Of a stretch of 64,000 nt of DNA, positions 47,128-57,727 are shown in pieces (position 1 is the first letter of the stretch; each line of letters starts with the position of its first letter). The notes beneath the pieces were generated by a model. That model saw only the letters and a list, made by a program, of their open reading frames with translations, did no database searches and had not been told where the DNA came from. The translations under genes were made by a program, and so were the position numbers. The stretch lies in the NCBI RefSeq assembly GCF_023100845.1, contig NZ_CP095864.1:2976001-3040000 (forward strand), read 5' to 3'. This DNA is from Gordonia sp. PP30 (GTDB lineage: Bacteria; Actinomycetota; Actinomycetes; Mycobacteriales; Mycobacteriaceae).

Positions 47128-48264
47128 TCAGGTGGTGGAACGGAATTCGAGCGGGTAGACGGAATCCGGGCAGGCAGTGCGGAGCAGGTCCGCCAGCACC
47201 GCCAGACCGCGGTCGGCGTCGTCCGTGGCGGCATGGCTGAAGTTCAGGCGCATCGTCCCGAGTTCGGGATCACCGGGAAAGAACTCCTCGCCCGGCATGA
47301 AGGCCACCCCACGGGCGATCGCCTCGTCGAGCAGGCTCCGGGTGTCCACCGGCCGGTGCAGCCGGAGCCAGTAGAAGAGCCCACCGCCGGGCGTGGTCCA
47401 CGACGCGAGCCCGCCGAGGTGACGGCGCAGCAACTCCTCGAAGTCGTCCCGGCGATTCCGGTAGAACGACGCCAGTCCGGCCAGGCGCGCATCCCAGTCG
47501 GGCGCGGTGACCGCGTCGTACACGATCCGCTGCGAGAGCCGTGAACTGTGCAGATCGACGGACTGCTTGAGCATCACCAGCGACGGATACAGATCCGCCG
47601 ACGCCGTGAGGAAGCCGACGCGCAGTCCGGGCGCGAAGGTCTTCGAGAACGACCCCTGGTAGATCCACGATCCGCCGGTCATCCGCGCAGCGATCGGGGT
47701 GCGGTCGACGTCGTCGTAGGCGAGTTCCCGGTACGGGTCGTCCTCGAAGAGGACGGTGCCCGACGCCAGACAACGCTCGGCCAGCCCGGCGCGCTCGTCG
47801 GCGGTCAGGCACACGCCGGTCGGATTGCCGAAGGTCGGCACCACGTAGGCCAGCGCGGCGGCGGACAGGTCGTCGAGACCGGTGAATCGCGCCCCGTAGA
47901 ACCGGAAGACCTGCAGCGCGGCCAGATAGGTCGGCGATTCGACGGCGACGGGCGTCCCCGGGTCGATGAAGAGTTTCGCGGCCAGGTCGATCCCCTGCTG
48001 GCTCCCGCTGAGGACCATCACCCGCTCGGCCGGGGCATCGAGGCCCAGGTCGGTCAGCCGCCGCGAGACCAATTTCCGCAGCTCCGGCTCCCCCTCGCTC
48101 GGGCCGTACTGCATGAGTTCGGCCGGGACGGTCCCCGACCATTCCGGCAGCAGCGATGTCGCCGGGAGCCCGCCCGCGAACGACACCATGCCCGGGCGGT
48201 CGATCACGCTCAGAATCGCGCGGATGGGCGACGGTGCAAGCCCGCCGATACGCTGAGAGAACAT
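47128..48264 (-). CDS. PLP-dependent aminotransferase (aspartate aminotransferase fold)
   Basis: 378 residues from ATG 48264 (MFSQRIGGLAPSPIR); the longer in-frame start at 48330 would read through the operator region and was rejected. The PLP-binding Lys is in GSFSKTFAPGLRVGF, and the upstream SGSQQGIDLAAKLF and YVVPTFGNPTGVCL motifs match the 2-aminoadipate/aromatic transaminase-like (MocR catalytic domain) group without the DNA-binding domain. Divergent from the MarR gene, with a 17-bp operator 18 bases upstream of the start. Substrate cannot be read. Confidence 0.88.
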   Translation of the reverse strand: MFSQRIGGLAPSPIRAILSVIDRPGMVSFAGGLPATSLLPEWSGTVPAELMQYGPSEGEPELRKLVSRRLTDLGLDAPAERVMVLSGSQQGIDLAAKLFIDPGTPVAVESPTYLAALQVFRFYGARFTGLDDLSAAALAYVVPTFGNPTGVCLTADERAGLAERCLASGTVLFEDDPYRELAYDDVDRTPIAARMTGGSWIYQGSFSKTFAPGLRVGFLTASADLYPSLVMLKQSVDLHSSRLSQRIVYDAVTAPDWDARLAGLASFYRNRRDDFEELLRRHLGGLASWTTPGGGLFYWLRLHRPVDTRSLLDEAIARGVAFMPGEEFFPGDPELGTMRLNFSHAATDDADRGLAVLADLLRTACPDSVYPLEFRSTT

Positions 48265-48281
48265 GTGCCACACCTCAGATA

Positions 48282-48298
48282 GGTCAATAAGATTGACC
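48282..48298. promoter_or_regulatory. MarR-type operator 1
   Basis: Perfect inverted repeat GGTCAAT-aag-ATTGACC (48282-48298), 17 bp, just upstream of the aminotransferase start. It matches a second site at 48325-48341 in length and sequence (GGTCAAnnnnnTTGACC). Confidence 0.8.
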
Positions 48299-48324
48299 CT
48301 TAGTGTGGACGACGGGAGGAAGTA

Positions 48325-48341
48325 GGTCAAGATGATTGACC
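48325..48341. promoter_or_regulatory. MarR-type operator 2 overlapping the marR start codon
   Basis: Inverted repeat GGTCAA-n5-TTGACC, 17 bp, identical in outline to operator 1 and 43 bp centre to centre from it. It covers the ATG (48332) of the regulator, so binding would block both promoters or translation initiation; autoregulation is the natural reading. Confidence 0.78.
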
Positions 48342-48766
48342 CAGATCGTGAGGCACTGCTGCGCTCGGCGATCGAAGACCTGTACTTCGCCTACCGCACG
48401 TTCACCGCGCTGCCCGACCGGCGCCTCGCCGATCTCGGCCTCGGTCGTACCCATCACCGGATCCTGCACTTCGTCCGCCGCGACCCCGGCCTCTCCGTCG
48501 GCGACCTGCTCGCCGTCCTCGAGGTGAGCAAGCAGGCGGTGCACCGCCCGATCAAGGACCTCGAAGAGCGCGGCTATCTCGCGGTCACCGCGGACGACAC
48601 CGACCGCCGCATCCGCCGCCTCACCCTCACGCCCGCCGGCACCGGCCTGGAAGACCAGCTCACCTCGTTGCAGATGGACCTGCTCGCGACGGCATTCGAC
48701 GGCCTCGACGACGGAGCGGTCGCCCACTGGCAACAGGTGATGCGCCGCCTCGCGGCCGGCGGCTGA
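48332..48766 (+). CDS. MarR-family transcriptional regulator
   Basis: 144 residues with a central winged helix (GLSVGDLLAVLEVSKQAVHRPIKDLEERGYL) and the MarR wing motif DDTDRRIRRLTLTPAG. GGGAGGA at 48314-48320 lies 11 bases before the ATG. Divergently transcribed from the aminotransferase and flanked by two copies of a 17-bp palindrome, so it most likely represses itself and the aminotransferase until a small-molecule ligand binds. Confidence 0.9.
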   Translation: MIDPDREALLRSAIEDLYFAYRTFTALPDRRLADLGLGRTHHRILHFVRRDPGLSVGDLLAVLEVSKQAVHRPIKDLEERGYLAVTADDTDRRIRRLTLTPAGTGLEDQLTSLQMDLLATAFDGLDDGAVAHWQQVMRRLAAGG

Positions 48767-48791
48767 TCCACCCGGGTCCCGCTGGATCGGG

Positions 48792-49345
48792 GGTCGTTTC
48801 GACTCGGCCTCGGCTAGCGCCTCGACCGGCTCAACGGGCGGCGAAAGCCGGCTCAACGAGCGGAAGGGCCAGGTCACTCCGCCAGGCGAGAAGCGGCGCC
48901 CTCTCCGACGTCGAGCACGGGCGGGACTGCGGCCATCGATGAGGAACCCTCCACAGCCCCAGCTAGAGACGGGTGCGCCCACTCGAAGTAAGCAGGCGAG
49001 GACTGCCGACGAACAATGGCCGTCGTCGCGACCACACACGAAAGCGCGGAGGCGCTACTTCCCGTTCGGTTCATCTCCAAACGGTCGAGGACACAACCCC
49101 GGGGTGGTCGTTTCGACTCGGCCTCGGCTAGCGCCTCGACCGGCTCAACGGGCGGAGATAGCCAGGCCACCTCGCCAGGCGAGAAGCGGCGCCCTCTCCG
49201 ACGTCGAGAGGCCGCGACGACGGCCATCGATGAGGAGGCCTCCGCAGCCCCGGCTAGCAACGAGCGCCTCGTCCTAGAGTCCAGCAGGCGAGGACACCGA
49301 CGAACGATGGCCGTCGTCGCGACCACACACGAAAACGCGGAGGCG

Positions 49346-49354
<9 letters not shown>
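48792..49354. repeat. Two diverged direct copies of a ~250-270 bp intergenic element
   Basis: Copy 1 (48792-49063) and copy 2 (49106-49354) start with GGTCGTTTCGACTCGGCC and both end with GGCGCTACTTCCC. They share the blocks AACGGGCGG, GCGAGAAGCGGCGCCC, GCCATCGATGAGGA, ATGGCCGTCGTCGCGACC and GAGGCGCTACTTCCC. Copy 2 ends inside the last codons of lepA; copy 1 carries a diverged version of that end. The ~580-bp gap between the MarR gene and lepA holds nothing else; its ORFs on either strand are Arg/Ser/Pro-rich and not gene-like. Confidence 0.85.
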
Positions 49355-51223
<1,869 letters not shown>

Positions 51224-51460
51224 GCCGCGGCGGCGGGCCGCGAATTTGTCGCCGCGGCGGACCGCGGTGTACTCCGGTGCGCCGGGGTCCGGCGACGAGT
51301 CGACCTTCAGTTTCTCACGAACCCCCGGATGCCCACGATTCCCCGCCCCCGCGGGCTCACCTCCCGGGGATGTAGACCGCCCCCGCCCGGGCCGTGGCAG
51401 GCATTCCGGGCACTTGCTACCGTCCGAACGACCGGAAGGCCACGGAAAGGGGTCACGATC

Positions 51461-52177
51461 GTGAAGCCTGCGACGAGCAGCGTGATCCGGACCGGCGATG
51501 TCCACGCCACTGTCGACCGCCCGGACTGTGACTCGCGCGGCCTGGCAATTCTGGCGCATGGTGCGGGCAGCGACCGCGACTCCGTGCTCCTGCGCACCCT
51601 CTCGGAGTCGCTGACCGCGCGCGGGCTGACCGTTGCCCGGATCGATCTCCCCTACCGGCAGCAGCGGCCGAAGGGGCCACCGTCACCCTCGAAGGCAGCC
51701 GCCGACCGCGACGGTATCCGGGCCGCGATCGCCGCGCTGCGGCCGCTCGCCCCGGACGGCCCGCTGATCGTGGGCGGGCAGTCGTACGGCGGGCGGCAGG
51801 CGTCGATGGTCGTCGCCGAATACCCTTCGACAAGCTCAGGGGGCGATTCGACAAGCGCGGGGGACGATTCGACGGGCGCGGGGCACGACTTGATCGCCGA
51901 CGGACTGCTGCTGACTTCCTATCCGCTGCATCCGCCGGGAAAGCCGGAGAAGTCGCGCGTCGAGCATCTGCCGCGGATCACGACGCCGACTCTGCTCGTG
52001 CACGGCCACAGCGATGCCTTCGCGACCTCCGCAGAGATCGCCGCCGCCGCGGCACTCTTCGCGGGTCCGGTCGAGATCGTCGAGGTCGAGAAGGCCGATC
52101 ACGGACTCAAGCCGGAACGCAGCGGGGTCGGCCGACTCACGGCCGCTGCGGCCGAGCGATTCTTTCTCGACAGGTGA
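51461..52177 (+). CDS. Alpha/beta hydrolase (KANL3/Tex30-type) with repeat insertion
   Basis: 238 residues from GTG 51461, preceded by GAAAGGGG at about 51445. Fold signs: the [14 protein letters not shown] oxyanion strand-loop, the nucleophile elbow GGQSYGG (GxSxG), the acid strand [13 protein letters not shown] and the catalytic His in KADHGLKP. Three 7-residue units ([21 protein letters not shown]) interrupt it directly after VVAEYP, encoded by a 21-bp repeat. Ordinary cytoplasmic hydrolase; substrate unknown. Confidence 0.82.
   Translation: MKPATSSVIRTGDVHATVDRPDCDSRGLAILAHGAGSDRDSVLLRTLSESLTARGLTVARIDLPYRQQRPKGPPSPSKAAADRDGIRAAIAALRPLAPDGPLIVGGQSYGGRQASMVVAEYPSTSSGGDSTSAGDDSTGAGHDLIADGLLLTSYPLHPPGKPEKSRVEHLPRITTPTLLVHGHSDAFATSAEIAAAAALFAGPVEIVEVEKADHGLKPERSGVGRLTAAAAERFFLDR
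51830..51892. repeat. Three 21-bp repeats inside the hydrolase gene
   Basis: Tandem units beginning TTCGACAAGCTCAGGGGGCG, TTCGACAAGCGCGGGGGACG and TTCGACGGGCGCGGGGCACG. The first is related to the CCCTTCGACAAGCTCAGGG element dispersed in some actinobacterial genomes. The frame is kept, so the protein gains about 21 residues. Confidence 0.85.
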
Positions 52178-52317
52178 ATCCGGACGTCACAGCCGTCCCC
52201 GGCCTGGGTAGTTCTACGTAGTCCGATCGGGTGAAAGCACCCGGGTTCACGGGCGTATCTACGCGAATCGTCGCGGCGAGCGACGGCTCTCAGGTCTGTC
52301 TCAGCTAGTTTCATTGC

Positions 52318-52704
52318 ATGAAAACTCGTCGCTTCTTCGCCGGACTCGGCATCGCCACCTCCATCGCCACCGCCGGAACGCTCCTCCCGGCCGCGACGCC
52401 GGCCGCCGAGGCCCGCACCAACTACTGGGCGGCCATCGCCTGGGATTACAACGGCAAGACCGCCAAGGCCTGGAACTACCCCAGCTCGGCCGCGGCCCGC
52501 AACGCCGCCAAGCGCCTGTGTGGCTCGCACTGCGGCTACTTCACCTTCTATCGGTCGTGCGGCGCGGTCGCCTACCGCTTCGGCTACTCACGCACCACCG
52601 TCGGCACCGCCCGCGGTTTCCAGACCCGCGCCGGCGCCAAGCGTGCCGCCATGCGCCAGGCCGGCGCCGGCTCGCACATCCGGGCGTCGGTCTGCAACAA
52701 GTAG
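52318..52704 (+). CDS. Secreted DUF4189-family protein
   Basis: 128 residues: an N-terminal signal peptide (MKTRRFFAGLGIATSIATAG, predicted cleavage near AEA/RT) and a DUF4189-like domain with WAAIAWDYNGKTAKAW at its start. Four Cys pairs (SHCGYFTFYRSCG and terminal SVCNK) suggest disulfides outside the membrane. Function of the family is unknown. Followed by a strong hairpin at 52727-52760. Confidence 0.82.
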   Translation: MKTRRFFAGLGIATSIATAGTLLPAATPAAEARTNYWAAIAWDYNGKTAKAWNYPSSAAARNAAKRLCGSHCGYFTFYRSCGAVAYRFGYSRTTVGTARGFQTRAGAKRAAMRQAGAGSHIRASVCNK

Positions 52705-52726
52705 CCGCATCCGCTCACCGAAGCAG

Positions 52727-52760
52727 ACGAGCCCGCCGCCCATGAGGGCGGCGGGCTCGT
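52727..52760 (+). terminator. 15-bp perfect hairpin after the DUF4189 gene
   Basis: ACGAGCCCGCCGCCC (52727-52741), loop ATGA, then GGGCGGCGGGCTCGT (52746-52760), followed by a short T-containing tail. It lies between two converging genes and can stop transcription from both sides. Confidence 0.85.
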
Positions 52761-52826
52761 TCGTATCCCGCGCCCGGACGGCCGCGCTCCGGGCGCTCGC
52801 CGGCCGGGTGATCGTCGCTCCGGCCG

Positions 52827-53966
52827 TCAGACGCCCAGCCGGTCCCGCAGGCCGATCGCGCGGCGCTTGGCCCGTCTCGCCACATCACGCGCCCGCGACT
52901 TCGCGGTCGGCTTCGGCTCCGGGTTGGGCATCGTCTTGATCCAGTAGGCCAGCGCGTCCAGCCCAGCGTCGAGCGCCTCCTCCGCCGTCGGCGGGGCGGC
53001 CTCGGCGGCGTCGACCCCGAGATCGACGCGCAGGTCGTCGAGCGTACCCGACACCGCGAATCCGCCCCGCTCGAGGACGGCGATCATGTCGTCGGACTGC
53101 TCCACCGCCCACACCCGCTGCTCGGCGGTGAGTCCGAGCGGCTTTCCGCTCCCGGTATTGCGCAGCGCCTCACCGATCAGGCGGCGCTTGACGATCCACT
53201 CGTACCGCCACCAGTCGATGTTGCCCGGCTGGATCCGGGAATTGAGCCGGCGCAGGAACTCCGTCTGTGCCGCCGACAGCGACGAGTTGTGCCGCTCCCC
53301 CTCCTTCGGCAGCAACGCCGGATCGACACCGACTACGGACAGGAATCGCTCCCACAGCACATCGCCCGGTCCGCCGGTGCCCGGCGCGGGCACCGTGACG
53401 AGGTGGATCCGCTCGGCCGGCAGCACCGCCGACCAGCGCTGCACGATCGCGACGTAGTCCTGGAACTCCCAGAACGGCTCCTCGACGAAGCCGTCGGCCA
53501 CCGGGTCGGCGTCGCGGTAGCGGGCCACCGAGGCGAGGAATTCGTCGAACGACGCCGCGCGCTGGTTCTTCACGTTCTCCTGCCACACCGACGGCAGCTG
53601 GCGGGCCAGATCGCGGACGGTGACGATCACGTGCACTTCGTCGGTGAACGACAGATCATCCATGAGCTTCTCGATGTGCCGCGGCTGCGCGTTGGCGTAC
53701 AGCTCGTGCGAGATCACCGACACGCCCGGCCAGGCCTTCATCTGGGCCACCATCCGCGGCCATGCACCGGCACGATCGGGAGTCGCCCAGTCCAGGTAGC
53801 GCTCCGGTTGCAGGTGCGCGGCGGCGTGATAGTGGTCTTCCATGGTCACGCCCGGATACAGCAGACCGGCACGTTCCAGGGCCAGATCGCGGTTCACCCA
53901 CAGCCGGTCTTGCAGGTGCGTAGTCCCTGTTTTGGGCAATCCGACATGAAGGTAGACAATCGACAT
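52827..53966 (-). CDS. Sulfotransferase-family protein
   Basis: 379 residues from ATG 53966 (MSIVYLHVG); a long in-frame upstream extension is low-complexity and was dropped. The 5'-phosphosulfate loop appears as LPKTGTTHLQ at ~10 and the 3'-phosphate-binding region as VIVTVRDLARQLPS. The basic C-terminus (ARDVARRAKRRAIG) is unusual. It probably transfers sulfo groups from PAPS to an envelope glycolipid or other acceptor; acceptor not readable. Notable alongside the sulfate uptake genes, though no PAPS-forming kinase is in the window. Confidence 0.8.
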   Translation of the reverse strand: MSIVYLHVGLPKTGTTHLQDRLWVNRDLALERAGLLYPGVTMEDHYHAAAHLQPERYLDWATPDRAGAWPRMVAQMKAWPGVSVISHELYANAQPRHIEKLMDDLSFTDEVHVIVTVRDLARQLPSVWQENVKNQRAASFDEFLASVARYRDADPVADGFVEEPFWEFQDYVAIVQRWSAVLPAERIHLVTVPAPGTGGPGDVLWERFLSVVGVDPALLPKEGERHNSSLSAAQTEFLRRLNSRIQPGNIDWWRYEWIVKRRLIGEALRNTGSGKPLGLTAEQRVWAVEQSDDMIAVLERGGFAVSGTLDDLRVDLGVDAAEAAPPTAEEALDAGLDALAYWIKTMPNPEPKPTAKSRARDVARRAKRRAIGLRDRLGV

Positions 53967-54218
53967 AATGCCGATAAGCATAGTTTGCGGCGGTATGCCC
54001 GAGTTGCCGACGCGCCGGACCCGCCGCGGAGGCGTCCGGCCGCTGGATTTGGGGCAGATCGGCCGCGCTGGTAATCTTGATCGCTGTTGCGGTTTCACCG
54101 GCCGGCCATCCTGGCGAGCCGGTGCGGCGCAGGTCGTCACTCGACCGCTCACCGCACTCGATACGAAGAAGCTACGGTCGCACCGGTGCGGCCGACAACG
54201 ATGTAAGGGATGACACGC

Positions 54219-54479
54219 GTGGCAAACATCAAGTCGCAGATCAAGCGGAACAAGACCAACGAGGCTCGTCGCCAGCGCAACCAGTCGGTGCGCAGCGCGC
54301 TCCGCACCGCGATCCGCAACTTCCGTGAGGCCGTCGCCGGTGGCGACAAGGACAAGGCCGCCGAGCTGCTCGCGAGCACCAGCCGCCAGCTCGACAAGGC
54401 CGCCAGCAAGGGCGTCATCCACAAGAACCAGGCCGCCAACAAGAAGTCGGCCATGGCGATCGCGGTCAACAAGCTCTGA
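54219..54479 (+). CDS. rpsT: 30S ribosomal protein S20
   Basis: 86-residue, very basic protein ([15 protein letters not shown] start; [16 protein letters not shown] end) that binds 16S rRNA in the small subunit. GTG 54219 is chosen over ATG 54210 because it gives the canonical S20 N-terminus and AAGGGA at about 54205-54210 is correctly spaced. Ends in two hairpins shared with the convergent holA. Confidence 0.95.
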   Translation: MANIKSQIKRNKTNEARRQRNQSVRSALRTAIRNFREAVAGGDKDKAAELLASTSRQLDKAASKGVIHKNQAANKKSAMAIAVNKL

Positions 54480-54485
54480 CCTCCC

Positions 54486-54499
54486 GCGGCTTCGGCCGC
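54486..54499 (+). terminator. UUCG-loop hairpin after rpsT
   Basis: GCGGC-TTCG-GCCGC, seven bases after the rpsT stop. Short but stable tetraloop hairpin; may stabilise the rpsT mRNA end or aid termination. Confidence 0.5.
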
Positions 54500-54540
54500 A
54501 TTCCGGCGACCCGGTCGCCGTTCGCGACACAGCTGTACCG

Positions 54541-54577
54541 TTCACCCCGGCGATGACCACGCGGTCGCTGGGGTGAA
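54541..54577. terminator. Bidirectional terminator between rpsT and holA
   Basis: TTCACCCCGGCGA (54541-54553) pairs with TCGCTGGGGTGAA (54565-54577), 13 bp with one G-T pair, 11-base loop. It sits between convergent rpsT and holA, so it can end both transcripts. Confidence 0.75.
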
Positions 54578-54594
54578 TGTCGTGCCCGGGTATG

Positions 54595-55557
54595 TCAGCG
54601 GCCGCGACGGGGACGCAGCTGGGCGACGGTCGACACGGCGTGCTCCAGCGCGTAGTCCGCGTCGGCGGCTTGCCCCTTCACCGCGCCGTTGAGATCGGCG
54701 ACGATCAGCACCGCCCGCCCGATCGAGTCGGCGTCCCAGGCGCGTGCCTGCGACTGGACCTTCCCTACGCGGCCCGGCGGCATGCCCAGCTCGGAGGCGA
54801 TCGAGTACTTGTCGGCGTGCCCCATCGCGCGTACCCGGGCGATGGCGTGCACCGCCTCGGCGAGCGCGTCCGCGAGCAGCACCCGCGCGGTCCCGTGATG
54901 CTGGGCCCAGGCGAGCGATTCCATCGCTCCGGCGACGTCACCGGTGACCGCCTTGTCGGCCACCTCGAAGCCGGTCACCTCCGGCCGGCCGACGTAGTAG
55001 GTGCGCACGGCGGCTTCGTCGACGCGTCCGCCGGTGTCCGACACCAGCTGGTGGCAGGCGGCGGACAGCTCCCGCAGATCCGAGCCGACCAGGTCGGTCA
55101 CCAGCTCCACCACGTCGGGTCCCACCCGGACCCCGAGGTTCCGGAATTCCTTGCGGACGAAGTCGACGCGCTCGGACGGCCACTTCGGCGCGACGCACTC
55201 GACTTCGGCGGCACCGGCCTTCTTGAGCTCGCCCACCATCGACTTCTGGCGGCCTCCGCCGGTGTGAATCACCATCATCGTGATGCCGTCGGGCAGCGAC
55301 TTGGCCGCGGCGGTGATGAGCGCGGCCGGGTCCTTGCCCGCCTCCGCCGCGGCCTCGATCACCACGATCCGTTCCTCGGCGAACAGCGACGGACTCAGCA
55401 GTTCGGCGAGCTCGGGGCCGGTGACCTCACCGCAGCGCACCCTGGTGACCGGCACGGTCTCCCCTGCCGCGCGGGAACGCTCGACGGCCACCTGCTTGAT
55501 CACCCGACCGGTCAGGAAGTCGTCGTCGCCGAGCAGCAGAAACAGGCGGTCAGTCAC
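54595..55557 (-). CDS. holA: DNA polymerase III subunit delta
   Basis: Clamp-loader subunit that opens the beta sliding clamp, 320 residues from GTG 55557 (VTDRLFLLLGDDDFL). The long in-frame upstream extension to 56286 overlaps the HD gene on the other strand and is not used. Family signs are the N-terminal LLLGDDDFL, GSDLRELSAACHQL in the middle domain and the helical C-terminus. It follows comEC in the gene order known from mycobacteria. Confidence 0.9.
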   Translation of the reverse strand: MTDRLFLLLGDDDFLTGRVIKQVAVERSRAAGETVPVTRVRCGEVTGPELAELLSPSLFAEERIVVIEAAAEAGKDPAALITAAAKSLPDGITMMVIHTGGGRQKSMVGELKKAGAAEVECVAPKWPSERVDFVRKEFRNLGVRVGPDVVELVTDLVGSDLRELSAACHQLVSDTGGRVDEAAVRTYYVGRPEVTGFEVADKAVTGDVAGAMESLAWAQHHGTARVLLADALAEAVHAIARVRAMGHADKYSIASELGMPPGRVGKVQSQARAWDADSIGRAVLIVADLNGAVKGQAADADYALEHAVSTVAQLRPRRGR

Positions 55558-55714
55558 GGCACCATCGTGCCACGGGCCTACGACGCCGCGCCCTCCGGCG
55601 TCGCGCACTCGCGGCCGGCCCCTGTGAGGTGCCCGACACCTGCGCCGTCTACCCGGGGGTAGCTCGTAGCGTCTCTGCATGACCCCGCCCCCGATCCCCG
55701 CCGAAAGGTCTGCC

Positions 55715-56299
55715 ATGGACGTCGAGATTCCGGCCCCGATCCGCGACGACCTGGCCCGGCGCTGGGACGAACCGCACCGCCGCCACCACGACCGGCGGCA
55801 CCTCGACGAGGTACTGGCGGGGCTGGCCGCCCTCCGCGCCGCCGGGCTGGACTTCGACGAGCGGCCCACCGTGCTGGCCGCCTGGTTCCACGATGCCGTG
55901 TACGAGCCGTTGAGCGGCACCAACGAGCACGACTCCGCCTCGCTCGCGCGTGACCTCCTCGCCGACGATCCGGACCGGGACGAGGTCGTGCGCCTGGTGG
56001 AACTGACCCTCACGCACGACCCGGCCGCCGACGACCGCAACGGGATCGCGCTCTCCGACGCCGATCTGGCGGTCCTGGGCGCCGATGCGGACCGGTACGA
56101 CGAGTACGCCGCGAACGTCCGCGACGAATACCAGCAGGTTCCGGGCCCGCTGTTCCGCCGCGCACGGGCCGAACTCCTCGCCGAGTTCCTCACTCGCGAC
56201 GCCCTCTTCCGCTCCGCGCCGGCCCGGGATCTCTGGGAGGCCCCGGCACGCGCGAACCTGCGACGGGAGATCGCCGAGCTCAGCACCGGTACCCGCTGA
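55715..56299 (+). CDS. HD-domain metal-dependent phosphohydrolase
   Basis: 194 residues. HD-type signs: EPHRRHHDRRHLDEVLAGLAAL, then AAWFHDAVYEPLSGTNEHDSA (His-Asp metal site) and LTLTHDPAADD. GAAAGG at 55702-55707 suits ATG 55715; ATG 55679 in frame is possible. It is of the small HD family of predicted phosphohydrolases; substrate unknown. Antisense to the upstream extension of holA, convergent with the comEC fragment. Confidence 0.82.
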   Translation: MDVEIPAPIRDDLARRWDEPHRRHHDRRHLDEVLAGLAALRAAGLDFDERPTVLAAWFHDAVYEPLSGTNEHDSASLARDLLADDPDRDEVVRLVELTLTHDPAADDRNGIALSDADLAVLGADADRYDEYAANVRDEYQQVPGPLFRRARAELLAEFLTRDALFRSAPARDLWEAPARANLRREIAELSTGTR

Positions 56300-56356
56300 C
56301 CCGACCGCGGCGTAGAAGTCCGGCGGATTCGGCACGACCCGCATCGATTCGCCCCG

Positions 56357-57190
56357 CTACGGATACCCGCGGCGCCGCGGCGCCACTGAGGAGTCAGTCG
56401 GCGCCCCGGGCCCCACCACCCGAGTGGCGCTGCCGACGCCTCCTCTCCGATGCGCTCGCCACACTGCCCAGGCCACGGCGCCGGTTAGGGAGAGCACGAC
56501 CGCGGCCTGCCAGCCGGGGACCTCCGGCGCCGCCCAGCGCCGTCCGCCGAGCCCGTCGGCGACGGTCAGCAGCCACCACATCTCCGGGCCGGTCGCCCGG
56601 ATCAGAAGTTCGGCGATCAGCGCACCCGGCCCACCCGCAGGCCCGAGAGCCCCGAGCACCGCCGCGGCGGTACCCAGCAGCGCGATCACCTCGACCACCG
56701 GCGCGACCAGCAGATTCGCCGGCAGCGACACCAGGCTGAGACGATCGGAGATCGCGATCACGATGGGAGTGGTGAGGATCTGCGCGGCCAGGGCCATCGC
56801 GAGCAGTATCGCGAGCGTCTCCGGTACGCCCCGCCGAACCAGCGCCCGGCGAAGCGGCGCGGCCCACAGCACCAGCCCGAGGGTCGCGACCACCGACAGC
56901 GCGAAGCCGGGCGCCAGCGCCATCTGCGGCCAGAACAGCAGAACGGTGATCACCGCGGCGCCGAGCGCGGGCAGCGCTTGCGCACGCCGGGCGGCCAGCG
57001 CAGCCACGAGACCGATCCCACCCATCACCGCGGCCCGCAAGACGCTGTCGGTCGGCCTCACCAGGATCACGAAGGCCACCATGACGGCCAGACCCAGCAC
57101 CACGGTGAGCCTGGTCGACGCCCCCGCCAGCCGCACCGCGAGCACCACCGCGCCGCACACGATCGAGAAATTGGCCCCGGAGATGGTTGG
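56357..57190 (-). pseudogene. comEC: 3' part of comEC, cut by prophage integration
   Basis: About 278 residues of the DNA-uptake channel ComEC/Rec2: ISGANFSIVCGAVVLAVRL at the start of the fragment, PTDSVLRAAVMGG, and several membrane helices. The N-terminal half (OB-fold and first helices) is absent; on the minus strand the frame continues upstream into prophage DNA (HVTFLLPPNPT). ComEC normally brings single-stranded DNA into the cytoplasm during transformation, so this copy should be non-functional unless the prophage excises. The reading-frame start is not assigned. Confidence 0.88.
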
Positions 57191-57200
57191 ATTGGGAGGT
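57150..57200. mobile_element. Left prophage attachment region (attL) in comEC
   Basis: The comEC reading frame is normal up to codons ISGANF at about 57170-57185 and unrelated beyond. The crossover core is therefore within or beside this conserved stretch. The matching attR should lie outside the window with the 5' part of comEC. No tRNA is present here. Confidence 0.6.
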
Positions 57201-57249
57201 AAAAGAAAAGTGACCCCGCCCGACTCGGGGGGAGTCCTGGCGGGGCCAC
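57201..57249 (-). terminator. Intrinsic terminator facing the comEC junction
   Basis: Minus-strand reading: GTGGCCCCGCC stem, loop, GGCGGGGTCAC (one mismatch) then TTTTCTTTT, a classic stem plus U-tract. It ends leftward prophage transcripts just before the host comEC fragment. Confidence 0.85.
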
Positions 57250-57332
57250 TGAAACAAGAGAGTAGCGCGGGTCGGGCGTCGGGCGACGCTGAAACGCCAG
57301 TTCCGGGCATCTGGCGGGCTATGCTCACCGGC

Positions 57333-57725
57333 ATGAGAAGGACCGTCACCGTCACCGTCACCGTGAGCGTCGTTGCTCTCGCAGTCACTCTCGCCGCATG
57401 CTCCAGCAACGACAGCACCACAAACGAGATTCCTTCACAGACGAAAGAGCCCGTCGATGTCGCCTTTCTGAAGGAAAATCTTGTCGTGGTTTCGGGAAAT
57501 GTCGTCACCCTCGTCAATAACGCCCGGGAGACGAACTTCGAGGGCGAGAACGCAACTGACGGAGGCGTCTACGACGTCGCCTCGATCTACGATCAGATGA
57601 CACCCGAATGCAAGACTCGGATCACGCGAAGCGCGTTCCGCCGGAGCTTCATCGACAAGATCGTTCCGCTCATCGACGACGCTCAGCCTGAGCGGATCAC
57701 CGTGTCGGTCGACCCGGCCAAGTAG
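57333..57725 (+). CDS. Prophage-encoded small lipoprotein
   Basis: 130 residues from ATG 57333 (ATG 57321 also in frame). The N-terminus has RRT, TVTVTVTV hydrophobic stretch and lipobox LAAC, giving a membrane-anchored protein of ~110 residues. A short Cys-containing segment (MTPECKTRITRSAF) follows. Position between attL and the tail operon, on the opposite strand, is typical of a lysogenic-expression gene. I do not recognise a family; superinfection exclusion is one possibility. Confidence 0.75.
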   Translation: MRRTVTVTVTVSVVALAVTLAACSSNDSTTNEIPSQTKEPVDVAFLKENLVVVSGNVVTLVNNARETNFEGENATDGGVYDVASIYDQMTPECKTRITRSAFRRSFIDKIVPLIDDAQPERITVSVDPAK

Positions 57726-57727
57726 GA

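Noticed and set aside
45049-47544. 831-codon plus-strand ORF
   Set aside because: Antisense of the M3 peptidase and aminotransferase, both supported by motifs.
57150-57200. tRNA gene as prophage attachment site
   Set aside because: No cloverleaf or tRNA 3' end is visible; the junction lies in the comEC coding sequence.
56424-57725. 433-codon plus-strand ORF
   Set aside because: The first 900 bases are antisense to comEC; only its end (from 57333) is used as the lipoprotein gene.
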